Positions 1 through 5,389 of a stretch of DNA of 5,389 nt are shown piece after piece. The stretch covers positions 1 through 5,389 of the forward strand of contig CANNRM010000057.1 in the NCBI GenBank assembly GCA_947508155.1, written 5' to 3'. Source of the stretch: Rickettsiales bacterium. Its GTDB lineage: Bacteria > Pseudomonadota > Alphaproteobacteria > Rickettsiales > Rickettsiaceae. The position numbers and the translations under genes are program-made. Numbering within the stretch: position 1 is the stretch's first letter; each line of letters begins with the position of its first letter. The notes under the pieces were generated by a model. That model searched no databases and had not been told where the DNA came from. It worked only from the letters and a program-made list of their open reading frames with translations.

Positions 1-591
1 AAGAAGTGATACATCGAACGTTCCGCCACCAAAATCATAGACCAAATACATCCCCTCTGATCCATTTTCCAAACCATAAGCATATGCCGCAGCTGTTGGC
101 TCACTAATAAGGCGCAGCACATCAAAACCAGCAAGATTCGCAGCATGTTTTACGAGATTGCGCATAGTATCATCGAAATGAGCAGGAACAGTGATAACGG
201 TTTTTACCACTTCTTGGCCTAAATGTTGTTCAGCATTATTTTTGAGATGTTTTAGGATCAAAGATATAGATTCTGCAATAGAGAAATATTGTTCTCCTAT
301 TTTGATTTTGATAATTCCATTTTCTTCTTTAACGAGAATTTCCGTAGAATTCTTGATTTCATCAAATGTTTTACTAATAAGTCTTTTAATAGACTTGATG
401 CCATCTTGGCCTATAGTTAGATCATCTGCAATAATTGATGGGATAATATGATCATCAATTATATATGGCTTATGATTTACAGAAAACGCTACCAAGGAAT
501 TAGTCGTACCAAAATCGATTCCCACAGCAATATCATTGCTTCTATGAGTTGTTACTGGCGCTTTAGGTTCTTGTATTTCAAATATTTGCAT
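1..591 (-). CDS. hscA: HscA, Hsp70-type Fe-S assembly chaperone (N-terminal 197 residues, runs off the left edge)
   Basis: HscA is a cytoplasmic Hsp70-class ATPase that works with the J-protein HscB to release nascent iron-sulfur clusters from the scaffold IscU. The visible part is the first half of the nucleotide-binding domain: phosphate-1 loop GIDFGTTNS at residues 24-32, VITVPAHFDD at 132-141, LISEPTAAAYAYG at 161-173, and phosphate-2 motif VYDFGGGTFD at 184-193. The call is HscA rather than DnaK because a leader of about 20 residues (MQIFEIQEPKAP...) precedes the first ATPase strand. HscA proteins start like this (E. coli MALLQISEPG), whereas DnaK starts almost directly at GIDLGTTNS. The ATG at 591 fits the family start; no clear Shine-Dalgarno precedes it. 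The frame is open to base 1, so the substrate-binding domain is outside the window. The upstream neighbour is recD2, not the usual hscB. Family assignment is firm; HscA over DnaK is very likely. Confidence 0.93.
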   Translation of the reverse strand, partial: MQIFEIQEPKAPVTTHRSNDIAVGIDFGTTNSLVAFSVNHKPYIIDDHIIPSIIADDLTIGQDGIKSIKRLISKTFDEIKNSTEILVKEENGIIKIKIGEQYFSIAESISLILKHLKNNAEQHLGQEVVKTVITVPAHFDDTMRNLVKHAANLAGFDVLRLISEPTAAAYAYGLENGSEGMYLVYDFGGGTFDVSLL

Positions 592-627
592 GAATGCAAA
601 ATAGCACAAAAATAATGAGAAATATAG

Positions 628-647
628 CTAAATCCTTAGCAATTTAG
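628..647. repeat. Weak inverted repeat in the recD2-hscA spacer
   Basis: The 68-base spacer between the recD2 stop and the hscA ATG contains CTAAAT (628-633) and ATTTAG (642-647), a 6-bp perfect stem with an 8-base loop. A competing 5-bp stem pairs GCTAA (627-631) with TTAGC (636-640). On the transcribed strand the next bases are U-rich but interrupted, so this could be a weak terminator after recD2 or merely AT-rich noise. I see no convincing -35/-10 pair or ribosome binding site for hscA in the rest of the spacer. Confidence 0.25.
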
Positions 648-659
648 TCGGGTATATGA

Positions 660-2852
660 TTATGCCCTCAACCACTCTTTCAGTTTCGAATACCGACTCA
701 AGCTCTTCACATTATTCACGGCAATATCCAGCGCCTTTTTCTCGCCAATAATAACCACCAACTTCTTCCCACGCGTGATAGCAGTATATATCAAGTTCCT
801 CTGCAACATCCTAAAACTTTGTGTTGTAAGAGGTATTATCACAACCGGATATTCCGACCCTTGAGACTTATGAATCGTCGTAGCATAAGCAAGAGTGATT
901 TGATCTAAATCAGAATAATCATATGTGATATCCCTTCCATAGAACCCAATCACCACCTCTTTCTCTATGCTATCAATAGTCTTAATTTCACCAATATCAC
1001 CGTTATATATTTCCTTGTCATAATTATTCTCAGTCTGCATAACCTTATCGCCTTTAGCGAAATATTCCCCAAACTTCATCACGCCAGATTCATATCCAGG
1101 ATTCAAAACTTTCTGTAATTCAATATTTAGCGATCGCGCACCAGTTCCTGACTTTTGCATAGGTGTAAGAATCTGTATGTCACGCACAGGATGAAAACCA
1201 AACTTGGTAGGAATACGTTTAGTCACGACCTCAAGCAATTTTCCCATCAAATTCTCACCTGCCTCAGCTGGAATAAAATAAAAGTCCGAAACTACATCTT
1301 TTGCGCTTTCCAAATTCGGTAAAATCCCATTATTCACCATATGTGCATTAGTGATAATATCACTCGTCGCGGCCTGCCTAAAAATCTCTGTTAGCTTTAC
1401 AACTTCTACAACTTCAGAATCGATTATATCTTTGAGCACTTGCCCGGCTCCAACCGATGGTAATTGATCAACATCTCCCACCAAAAGAAGCGCTGCATTA
1501 TCTGGCATTGCTTGCATGAGCGAATGAAAAAGCGATACATCCACCATGGAAACTTCATCTATCACCAAATAATCACAATCAAGCTTGTTATTAGCATTGC
1601 GTTTGAATCCACCATAGATAGGATCTATCTCAAGCAAGCGATGAATCGTTGTCGCTTCTAACCCAGTAGTTTCACTGAGGCGCCTTGCAGCCCTACCAGT
1701 TGGAGCGCAAAGTTTGATTTTAAGTTTCTTGGATTTGAGTATTGTGAGAATTGAATTTACGAGCGTTGTTTTACCAGTTCCTGGGCCACCAGTAATCACC
1801 ATTAGTTTCGTAGTAAGCGCTTTAGATAAAGCAATTTTTTGCACATCAGCAAGAGTGATTTTTAATTTACTCTCAACTTCCATTGTCTCAGTTGGAATAT
1901 CCATCTCACCCCAAGAAACTACCCCTTCTTTTAGTGCATTTATAGCCTGCCCCAGATTCTTTTCATATGTATGATAATTAGCAGGAAATATTGAATCCAC
2001 ACCTTGATGCATACTATCTTTTATAATCACACCAAGGTCTACTTCATGCATTATTGCTTCTTCGATTAATGTGTCATGTACACCTAGTAATTCACATGCT
2101 TTTTCTATCAGTAATAATCTTGGCAAACCACAATGCCCTTCAGATGTCGCACCTTCCAGCAATGCATGATGCAGGCCCGCACGCGCTCTTATCAATGAGT
2201 TTTTTGCAATGCCCAAATTACCCGCAATAGTATCCGCTATAACAAAACCGATGCCACGAATATCATTTGCAAGTTTATAAGGATTTTCTGAAACAATCTC
2301 GATAGCTTTATCGCCATAAGTTCTATAGATACGCGTTGCTCTTGCAGTGCTCACTCCATGAGATTGCAGAAACACCATAATATCACGAACTACTTTTTGT
2401 TCTTTCCAATTAGCACAAATATTTCTGGCTCTATGCTGCCCGATATTTTCCACAGTGAGCAATAAATCTGGTTGATGTTCAATGATATTGAACACCTCAG
2501 AACCAAATTTTTTGATGAGTTTTTTGGCAAAATGAGGCCCTATCCCCTTAATCAGACCAGAACCAAGATATTTTTCGATACCTTCAAGAGAACTTGGAGG
2601 AAGCGCTTTAATAGAATCAGCCTTAACTTGCAAGCCATGCTTTTTATCATTATGCCACAGACCGCCAAATTCAATATGTTCACCTATGGATATAGATGGA
2701 ACACTACCTATGACAGTTACTAAATCCTTCCGCCCTTTCACATTAACGCGCAAGACGCAAAAACCATTTTCTATATTATGATATGTGATTCGTTCAATAG
2801 AACCAGAAAGCTCCACACGAGTTGTGCTGTTGGTATTGGTGGACTGTTCCAT
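660..2852 (-). CDS. recD2: RecD2-type ATP-dependent 5'-3' DNA helicase (RecD/TraA family, SF1B)
   Basis: This is a complete 730-residue protein of normal RecD2 length. RecD2 enzymes are stand-alone SF1B helicases that unwind DNA 5' to 3' and act in repair without RecBC. An N-terminal OB-like region (about 13-85) is followed by helix-hairpin-helix segments, including GLIKGIGPHFAKKL at 99-112 and a region near 120-225, as in RecD2 and unlike RecBCD RecD. The motor core is intact: Walker A GGPGTGKTT 355-363, motif Ia APTGRAARRL 383-392, TTIHRLL 401-407, Walker B VIDEVSMVD 430-438 (D432, E433), motif III LLVGDVDQLPSVGAG 456-470, motif IV LTEIFRQA 487-494, motif V TTIHKSQGSEY 658-668 and motif VI YTAITRGKK 689-697. 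The ATG at 2852 puts the OB region close to the N-terminus; no good Shine-Dalgarno precedes it. It lies 13 bases after the Rpn stop, so co-transcription is likely. Confidence 0.95.
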   Translation of the reverse strand: MEQSTNTNSTTRVELSGSIERITYHNIENGFCVLRVNVKGRKDLVTVIGSVPSISIGEHIEFGGLWHNDKKHGLQVKADSIKALPPSSLEGIEKYLGSGLIKGIGPHFAKKLIKKFGSEVFNIIEHQPDLLLTVENIGQHRARNICANWKEQKVVRDIMVFLQSHGVSTARATRIYRTYGDKAIEIVSENPYKLANDIRGIGFVIADTIAGNLGIAKNSLIRARAGLHHALLEGATSEGHCGLPRLLLIEKACELLGVHDTLIEEAIMHEVDLGVIIKDSMHQGVDSIFPANYHTYEKNLGQAINALKEGVVSWGEMDIPTETMEVESKLKITLADVQKIALSKALTTKLMVITGGPGTGKTTLVNSILTILKSKKLKIKLCAPTGRAARRLSETTGLEATTIHRLLEIDPIYGGFKRNANNKLDCDYLVIDEVSMVDVSLFHSLMQAMPDNAALLLVGDVDQLPSVGAGQVLKDIIDSEVVEVVKLTEIFRQAATSDIITNAHMVNNGILPNLESAKDVVSDFYFIPAEAGENLMGKLLEVVTKRIPTKFGFHPVRDIQILTPMQKSGTGARSLNIELQKVLNPGYESGVMKFGEYFAKGDKVMQTENNYDKEIYNGDIGEIKTIDSIEKEVVIGFYGRDITYDYSDLDQITLAYATTIHKSQGSEYPVVIIPLTTQSFRMLQRNLIYTAITRGKKLVVIIGEKKALDIAVNNVKSLSRYSKLKEWLRA

Positions 2853-2865
2853 GTTGGTTGGTTTG

Positions 2866-3078
2866 CTATATACTTTTCTTTTTGCACAACAGAAGTAACG
2901 CCTTCATTGTTAAACCTGTGTTTTTTGATACATCAACCAGGCTCATACCATTATCGATCATTTTAATTGCTACTTGTTCCAACCCTTGCAGGATGCCTTG
3001 CTCGATGCCTTGCTTCAAACCAATTTCTACTCCCAAAGGTATACCCTCTTCACGTAATGCTTGTGCTGCTGTTCTCAT
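2866..3078 (-). CDS. Possible intragenic small Rpn protein (RpnS-like, 70 residues) from an internal start
   Basis: Met246 of the Rpn protein (ATG at 3078) is preceded by GGAG with an 8-base gap, inside a purine-rich stretch. Initiation here would give a 70-residue in-frame C-terminal protein beginning MRTAAQALREEG, containing the glycine-periodic tract and the HTH-like tail but none of the nuclease residues. Established for some Rpn nucleases: a small protein made from an internal start in the same gene binds and restrains the full-length toxin. Inferred here: the same arrangement, from position and Shine-Dalgarno alone. The caution is that the preceding codons encode EEDGEE, so a purine-rich run is expected from the protein sequence itself. 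Confidence 0.35.
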   Translation of the reverse strand: MRTAAQALREEGIPLGVEIGLKQGIEQGILQGLEQVAIKMIDNGMSLVDVSKNTGLTMKALLLLCKKKSI

Positions 3079-3813
3079 AATTTCTTCTCCATCTTCTTCT
3101 GTCAAACTATTGGTTACCAATTCCTTAAGCTCAATTATATCATCTTCATGCATCCCAGTCAATGCATAGTAAGCCATCATTCTTATATAATCTCGTCCTA
3201 TTTCCACCCTAATTCTTGGCAAATGATGCACCATCTCTTTCCACATTTTAAGCAAATAAGGATCTCGAATATATTTCATAGAAAGCTGCATGAAGCCTGC
3301 ATATGGATGTTCTTTCAACTCATCATCTGGCATTTCCCACACGTTAATCACTTGATGATCCCCAGCCCAATATTCCTTCTCTATCACGGGATCCTCAAAC
3401 AAAGCCCATAGATTTTTCTCTGCATTATACTTACGTTTGCCATTATAAAAAATCATCGGGTATATGAGTGGCAATTTCTTGGATTTTGGATGAGTTTTTA
3501 AATATCGATCACAAATATTAAATTTATATTTGAACAACCGAAAAGCCATTAAAGGATCTGGTTTACTTTGATGTTCAATGAGGATATAAATATACGCATC
3601 TTGATTTCCAGCTTTCACAGAAAAAAGAACATCGCCGATACTATTTTTAAGCCCCTCTTCTACGAAACTTTCTTTCTCAAGAGAGAGAGTATCGATATCT
3701 ATTATATCTTGGATTTTGCCAGGCAAGTGAATTTGGAGCAACTCCTTAGCCACAGCTGGAATTGCCATAGAGGAGCGAAAAAATTTATCATGAGGCGGTT
3801 GAAGTATAGTCAT
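2866..3813 (-). CDS. Rpn family recombination-promoting nuclease / putative transposase (PD-(D/E)XK)
   Basis: This 315-residue protein has the layout of the Rpn family (Pfam Transposase_31). These proteins were first called transposases; E. coli members are DNA endonucleases that promote RecA-independent recombination, and some act in phage defence. Visible signatures are the family N-terminus PHDKFFRSS (7-15), D61 in SIGDVLFSV, and E80/Q82 in YILIEHQSKPD, which together give the expected D...ExQ catalytic core. LIYPMIFYNGKRKY (116-129) is also typical. The C-terminal part has a glycine-periodic tract (GLKQGIEQGILQGLEQ, 265-280), then a short segment (MIDNGMSLVDVSKNTGLT) resembling the helix-turn-helix-like tails of this family. 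The start at 3813 places HDKFF correctly. No Shine-Dalgarno is seen, but a possible promoter and palindrome lie just upstream. The frame is intact, with catalytic residues present. It may be mobile or defensive; the sequence alone cannot decide. Confidence 0.9.
   Translation of the reverse strand: MTILQPPHDKFFRSSMAIPAVAKELLQIHLPGKIQDIIDIDTLSLEKESFVEEGLKNSIGDVLFSVKAGNQDAYIYILIEHQSKPDPLMAFRLFKYKFNICDRYLKTHPKSKKLPLIYPMIFYNGKRKYNAEKNLWALFEDPVIEKEYWAGDHQVINVWEMPDDELKEHPYAGFMQLSMKYIRDPYLLKMWKEMVHHLPRIRVEIGRDYIRMMAYYALTGMHEDDIIELKELVTNSLTEEDGEEIMRTAAQALREEGIPLGVEIGLKQGIEQGILQGLEQVAIKMIDNGMSLVDVSKNTGLTMKALLLLCKKKSI
2984..3019 (-). repeat. 12-bp tandem repeat, three copies, inside the Rpn gene
   Basis: On the plus strand three adjoining 12-base units begin CCTTGC: CCTTGCAGGATG (2984-2995), CCTTGCTCGATG (2996-3007) and CCTTGCTTCAAA (3008-3019). 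Units one and two differ at two positions; the third diverges after its first half. On the coding strand they encode the four-residue repeats in GLKQGIEQGILQG. Because the unit is a multiple of three, copy-number change would add or remove four residues without a frameshift. Similar EG/QG-rich repeats are common near the C-terminus of Rpn proteins. Confidence 0.75.
3087..3090 (-). promoter_or_regulatory. Internal Shine-Dalgarno (GGAG) in the Rpn gene
   Basis: GGAG on the minus strand sits 8 bases upstream of the in-frame ATG at 3078, an optimal distance. It is a better ribosome binding site than anything before the annotated starts of the Rpn gene, recD2 or hscA, so it supports internal initiation, although it lies in Glu-rich coding sequence. 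Confidence 0.4.
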
Positions 3814-3820
3814 TGCTAAA

Positions 3821-3840
3821 CAATCTTTGGTTAAAGATTG
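3821..3840. repeat. Perfect palindrome upstream of the Rpn gene (8-bp arms, 4-base centre)
   Basis: CAATCTTT (3821-3828) and AAAGATTG (3833-3840) are exact reverse complements around GGTT. The palindrome ends 7 bases before the Rpn ATG and begins just after the possible -10 hexamer. That position suits an operator, a 5'-UTR hairpin limiting translation of the Rpn gene, or an end sequence of a mobile gene. A terminator for the upstream peptidase gene is less likely, because the stem is AT-rich and only TTTAG follows it. No matching copy is seen at the other end of the Rpn gene. Confidence 0.55.
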
Positions 3841-3842
3841 GC

Positions 3843-3870
3843 ATAGTAACAGAAAAATTTATGTTGGCAA
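3843..3870 (-). promoter_or_regulatory. Possible sigma-70 promoter for the Rpn-recD2 unit
   Basis: On the minus strand TTGCCA (3870-3865; 5 of 6 to TTGACA) is followed after 16 bases by TACTAT (3848-3843; 4 of 6 to TATAAT). Transcription would begin near 3836, inside the palindrome at 3821-3840. This would allow Rpn and recD2 to be transcribed independently of the peptidase gene. In AT-rich sequence such matches arise by chance, so confidence is low. Confidence 0.3.
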
Positions 3871-3877
3871 GTGAAAA

Positions 3878-5389
3878 TTAAAAATCTATATCCATCTGAT
3901 ACTCACACCAAGCCCTAGCCTCGTCACCTAAAAAAGGCAGAACCAAAGGCCTGATCCGCCCATAATATCCCTTCAAAAAACCCTTCTCCTTCTCGCTTAA
4001 CATCTCCATATCAATCAAATCCCTTGCATATGGAACCAAAGTCAACATCTCGCATTCCAAAAACCCCTCATGCTTTCCCTTCTTCACATAAAGCATATTC
4101 TCTATCCTCACACCAAACTCACCCTCTTTATAAAACCCAGGCTCGTCCGATACAACCATACCTTCTTGCAATGCAACATTCGATCTCGCACTCCAAATAT
4201 ATCGTGGATATTCATGCACAGAGAGCATATTCCCAACTCCATGCCCTGTACCATGCACATAATCAACACCATCTTCCCACAAATATTGCCTAGCACACAC
4301 ATCCAAACTTCCACCAAACGTTCCCACCGGGACACATATGCTAGCCAAAGCAATATGCCCCTTTAACACTTGCGTATATCGGCGTTTTTGTTCGGCTGTT
4401 GGCACACCAAAAACCAACACACGCGTCACATCTGTAGTACATCCCCAATAATGCGCACCGGAATCTATTAAAAGCATTCCATCACCCTCAATCACTTTTG
4501 ACCCCTTTTCTGGTGCGTGGTAATGAATGCTTGCACCATTCTCACGGAACCCTGCAATAGTATCAAAACTATTCATAACATATCCTTCTTGGCTACTACG
4601 TAATTCTGTCAATTTCAATGCGACATCATGCTCAGAAATGCCACGATTATTCTGCACCCATGCAAGCCCTTCGCAAAGCGCAACTGCATCCTTGATATGC
4701 CCCTGTTTCATGCATTCAATTTCCACAGGATTTTTACATGCTCTTGGAAGCAAGGAAGGATTCATTCCTTCTCTTTTATTATGTATCAAATTCTGCAATC
4801 CTAGAGAACAAAATGTAGGGTCGAATAGGATAGAATCCTTCGTGGCTTTTAACATATCGAATAATTCATTTTGTGGCTTGAATTGTACGAACGGTAATGA
4901 TGCTTTTATTTCAGCTGTGATTTTTGATATATCAGTAAAACAAATTGCTTCATCTTGGCTGAGCATCATATAACACAAAATTACTGGTACAGATTCAATA
5001 TCTGCCCCTCGAATATTTAATAACCAACAAATACAATCAGGCTCTGTTATGAGCGCATATTTTGCTTTGCTTGCGAAATTTTGACGGACCATTTTAAGCT
5101 TTTCTGCAGCATTCATTCCAGAATATTGAAGAGGATATAAATATGCTGGTATGGAAGGTAATTTTGGTTTGTTATCCCAGATCGAATCCACAAGATCTTC
5201 TGCGATTGGAATAAGCTGTAATTTAGAGGAAAATAGTGCGATTTGAGATGCAGTGAATAGCATTGGGTTATAGCCGATTTTTATTTGAGCAAGAGAAACG
5301 TCATCCCGGACTTGATCCGGGATCCAGGATATATAATCCTTAGAACTAGGCAACGGGTCTACGCCCGGGGTGACGGAATTATTTTGATC
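3878..5389 (-). CDS. pepP: Xaa-Pro aminopeptidase (M24B, PepP-like), 5' end off the window, with an in-frame repeat insertion
   Basis: This cytoplasmic metallopeptidase removes an N-terminal residue that precedes proline. Residues are counted from TTG 5353, the first possible start codon in the frame. A second creatinase-N-like domain (about 24-205) is followed by the pita-bread M24 domain with all five metal ligands: D297 (LLIDSGAHY), D308 (TTDVTR), H371 (GTGHGVG), E404 (SDEPGFY) and E418 (VRIEN). H278 and H368 are also in place. The C-terminal tail resembles the M24_C extension of three-domain, roughly 600-residue enzymes. The TTG is not the true start: the frame stays open through 12 more codons to base 5389, and codons 5375-5299 are a palindromic repeat (VTPGVDP...WIPDQVRDD). 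Family sequence resumes at IKIGYNPMLFT. The first creatinase-N domain should therefore lie beyond the window. Whether the insertion-bearing protein is functional is inferred from the intact active site. Confidence 0.92.
   Translation of the reverse strand, partial: DQNNSVTPGVDPLPSSKDYISWIPDQVRDDVSLAQIKIGYNPMLFTASQIALFSSKLQLIPIAEDLVDSIWDNKPKLPSIPAYLYPLQYSGMNAAEKLKMVRQNFASKAKYALITEPDCICWLLNIRGADIESVPVILCYMMLSQDEAICFTDISKITAEIKASLPFVQFKPQNELFDMLKATKDSILFDPTFCSLGLQNLIHNKREGMNPSLLPRACKNPVEIECMKQGHIKDAVALCEGLAWVQNNRGISEHDVALKLTELRSSQEGYVMNSFDTIAGFRENGASIHYHAPEKGSKVIEGDGMLLIDSGAHYWGCTTDVTRVLVFGVPTAEQKRRYTQVLKGHIALASICVPVGTFGGSLDVCARQYLWEDGVDYVHGTGHGVGNMLSVHEYPRYIWSARSNVALQEGMVVSDEPGFYKEGEFGVRIENMLYVKKGKHEGFLECEMLTLVPYARDLIDMEMLSEKEKGFLKGYYGRIRPLVLPFLGDEARAWCEYQMDIDF
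5299..5375. repeat. Rickettsiales-type palindromic repeat element inserted in the pepP frame
   Basis: The ends are inverted copies: CGTCATCCCGG (5299-5309) pairs with CCGGGGTGACG (5365-5375), 10 of 11 bases. Inside are a perfect 7-bp hairpin, ATCCCGG (5303-5309) with CCGGGAT (5317-5323), a 5-bp one, AGGAT (5326-5330) with ATCCT (5336-5340), and CGGG/CCCG (5354-5357/5364-5367). The element is markedly GC-richer at its ends than its surroundings. Translation on the minus strand gives VTPGVDP and WIPDQVRDD, a peptide that recurs where such repeats fall in genes of Rickettsiales and related alphaproteobacteria. The behaviour matches Rickettsia palindromic elements, which insert into reading frames without breaking them. 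I cannot assign it to a named subfamily. Confidence 0.85.

Noticed and set aside
191..451. Plus-strand open frame of 86 codons at the left end
   Set aside because: It is antisense to the HscA ATPase domain, whose motifs are unmistakable in the minus frame.
2822..3169. Plus-strand open frame of 115 codons across the Rpn-recD2 junction
   Set aside because: Cysteine- and serine-rich low-quality translation, antisense to two clear genes; its repeats merely mirror the 12-bp repeat in the Rpn gene.
3388..3394. GGGATCC, possible second copy of the palindromic element
   Set aside because: Only a seven-base match with no inverted arms; it encodes ordinary Rpn residues (EDPV).
2866..3813. Complete insertion sequence around the Rpn gene
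   Set aside because: No terminal inverted repeats were found, and Rpn proteins are nucleases rather than proven transposases; only a short direct repeat is present.
3821..3840. Intrinsic terminator for the aminopeptidase gene
   Set aside because: The stem is AT-rich and no run of T follows it on the minus strand; an operator or 5'-UTR hairpin fits the position better.
4527..4973. Plus-strand open frame of 148 codons opposite the aminopeptidase gene
   Set aside because: It is the complement of well-conserved M24/creatinase coding sequence, has no recognisable family pattern and no ribosome binding site.

Overview
The window reads as part of the chromosome of an AT-rich alphaproteobacterium, most likely a Rickettsiales-type intracellular bacterium. 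Three things suggest this: (i) the HscA N-terminus resembles rickettsial HscA; (ii) an Rpn/PD-(D/E)XK 'transposase' gene lies among housekeeping genes; (iii) a GC-rich palindromic repeat whose translation contains WIPDQVRDD, a signature of repeats scattered through Rickettsiales genomes, sits in frame inside a peptidase gene. The assignment comes from remembered family sequences, not from a search.

All four main genes are on the minus strand, so transcription runs from the right edge to the left. From right to left: 5389-3878 is an Xaa-Pro aminopeptidase (PepP-like, M24B) whose 5' end is off the window and which carries the in-frame palindromic element at 5299-5375. A 64-base spacer (3814-3877) has a possible promoter and a perfect 8-bp-arm palindrome. 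3813-2866 is an Rpn-family nuclease. 2852-660 is a complete RecD2-type helicase, only 13 bases downstream of the Rpn stop. A 68-base spacer (592-659) has only a weak inverted repeat. 591-1 is the first 197 codons of hscA, the Hsp70-type chaperone for iron-sulfur cluster assembly. There is no gene-free stretch over 100 bases, and I see no tRNA, rRNA, CRISPR array or complete insertion sequence.

The genes do not form an obvious pathway. PepP is peptide turnover, RecD2 is DNA repair, HscA is Fe-S biogenesis, and Rpn is an accessory nuclease of a family linked to recombination and phage defence. Two observations stand out. The first is the in-frame repeat insertion near the boundary of the two N-terminal domains of PepP; it makes the apparent TTG start at 5353 an artefact. 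The second is an internal Shine-Dalgarno plus in-frame ATG in the Rpn gene, predicting a 70-residue C-terminal product like the intragenic antitoxins described for Rpn nucleases. The annotated starts of hscA, recD2 and rpn have no convincing Shine-Dalgarno, which makes the internal site more conspicuous.
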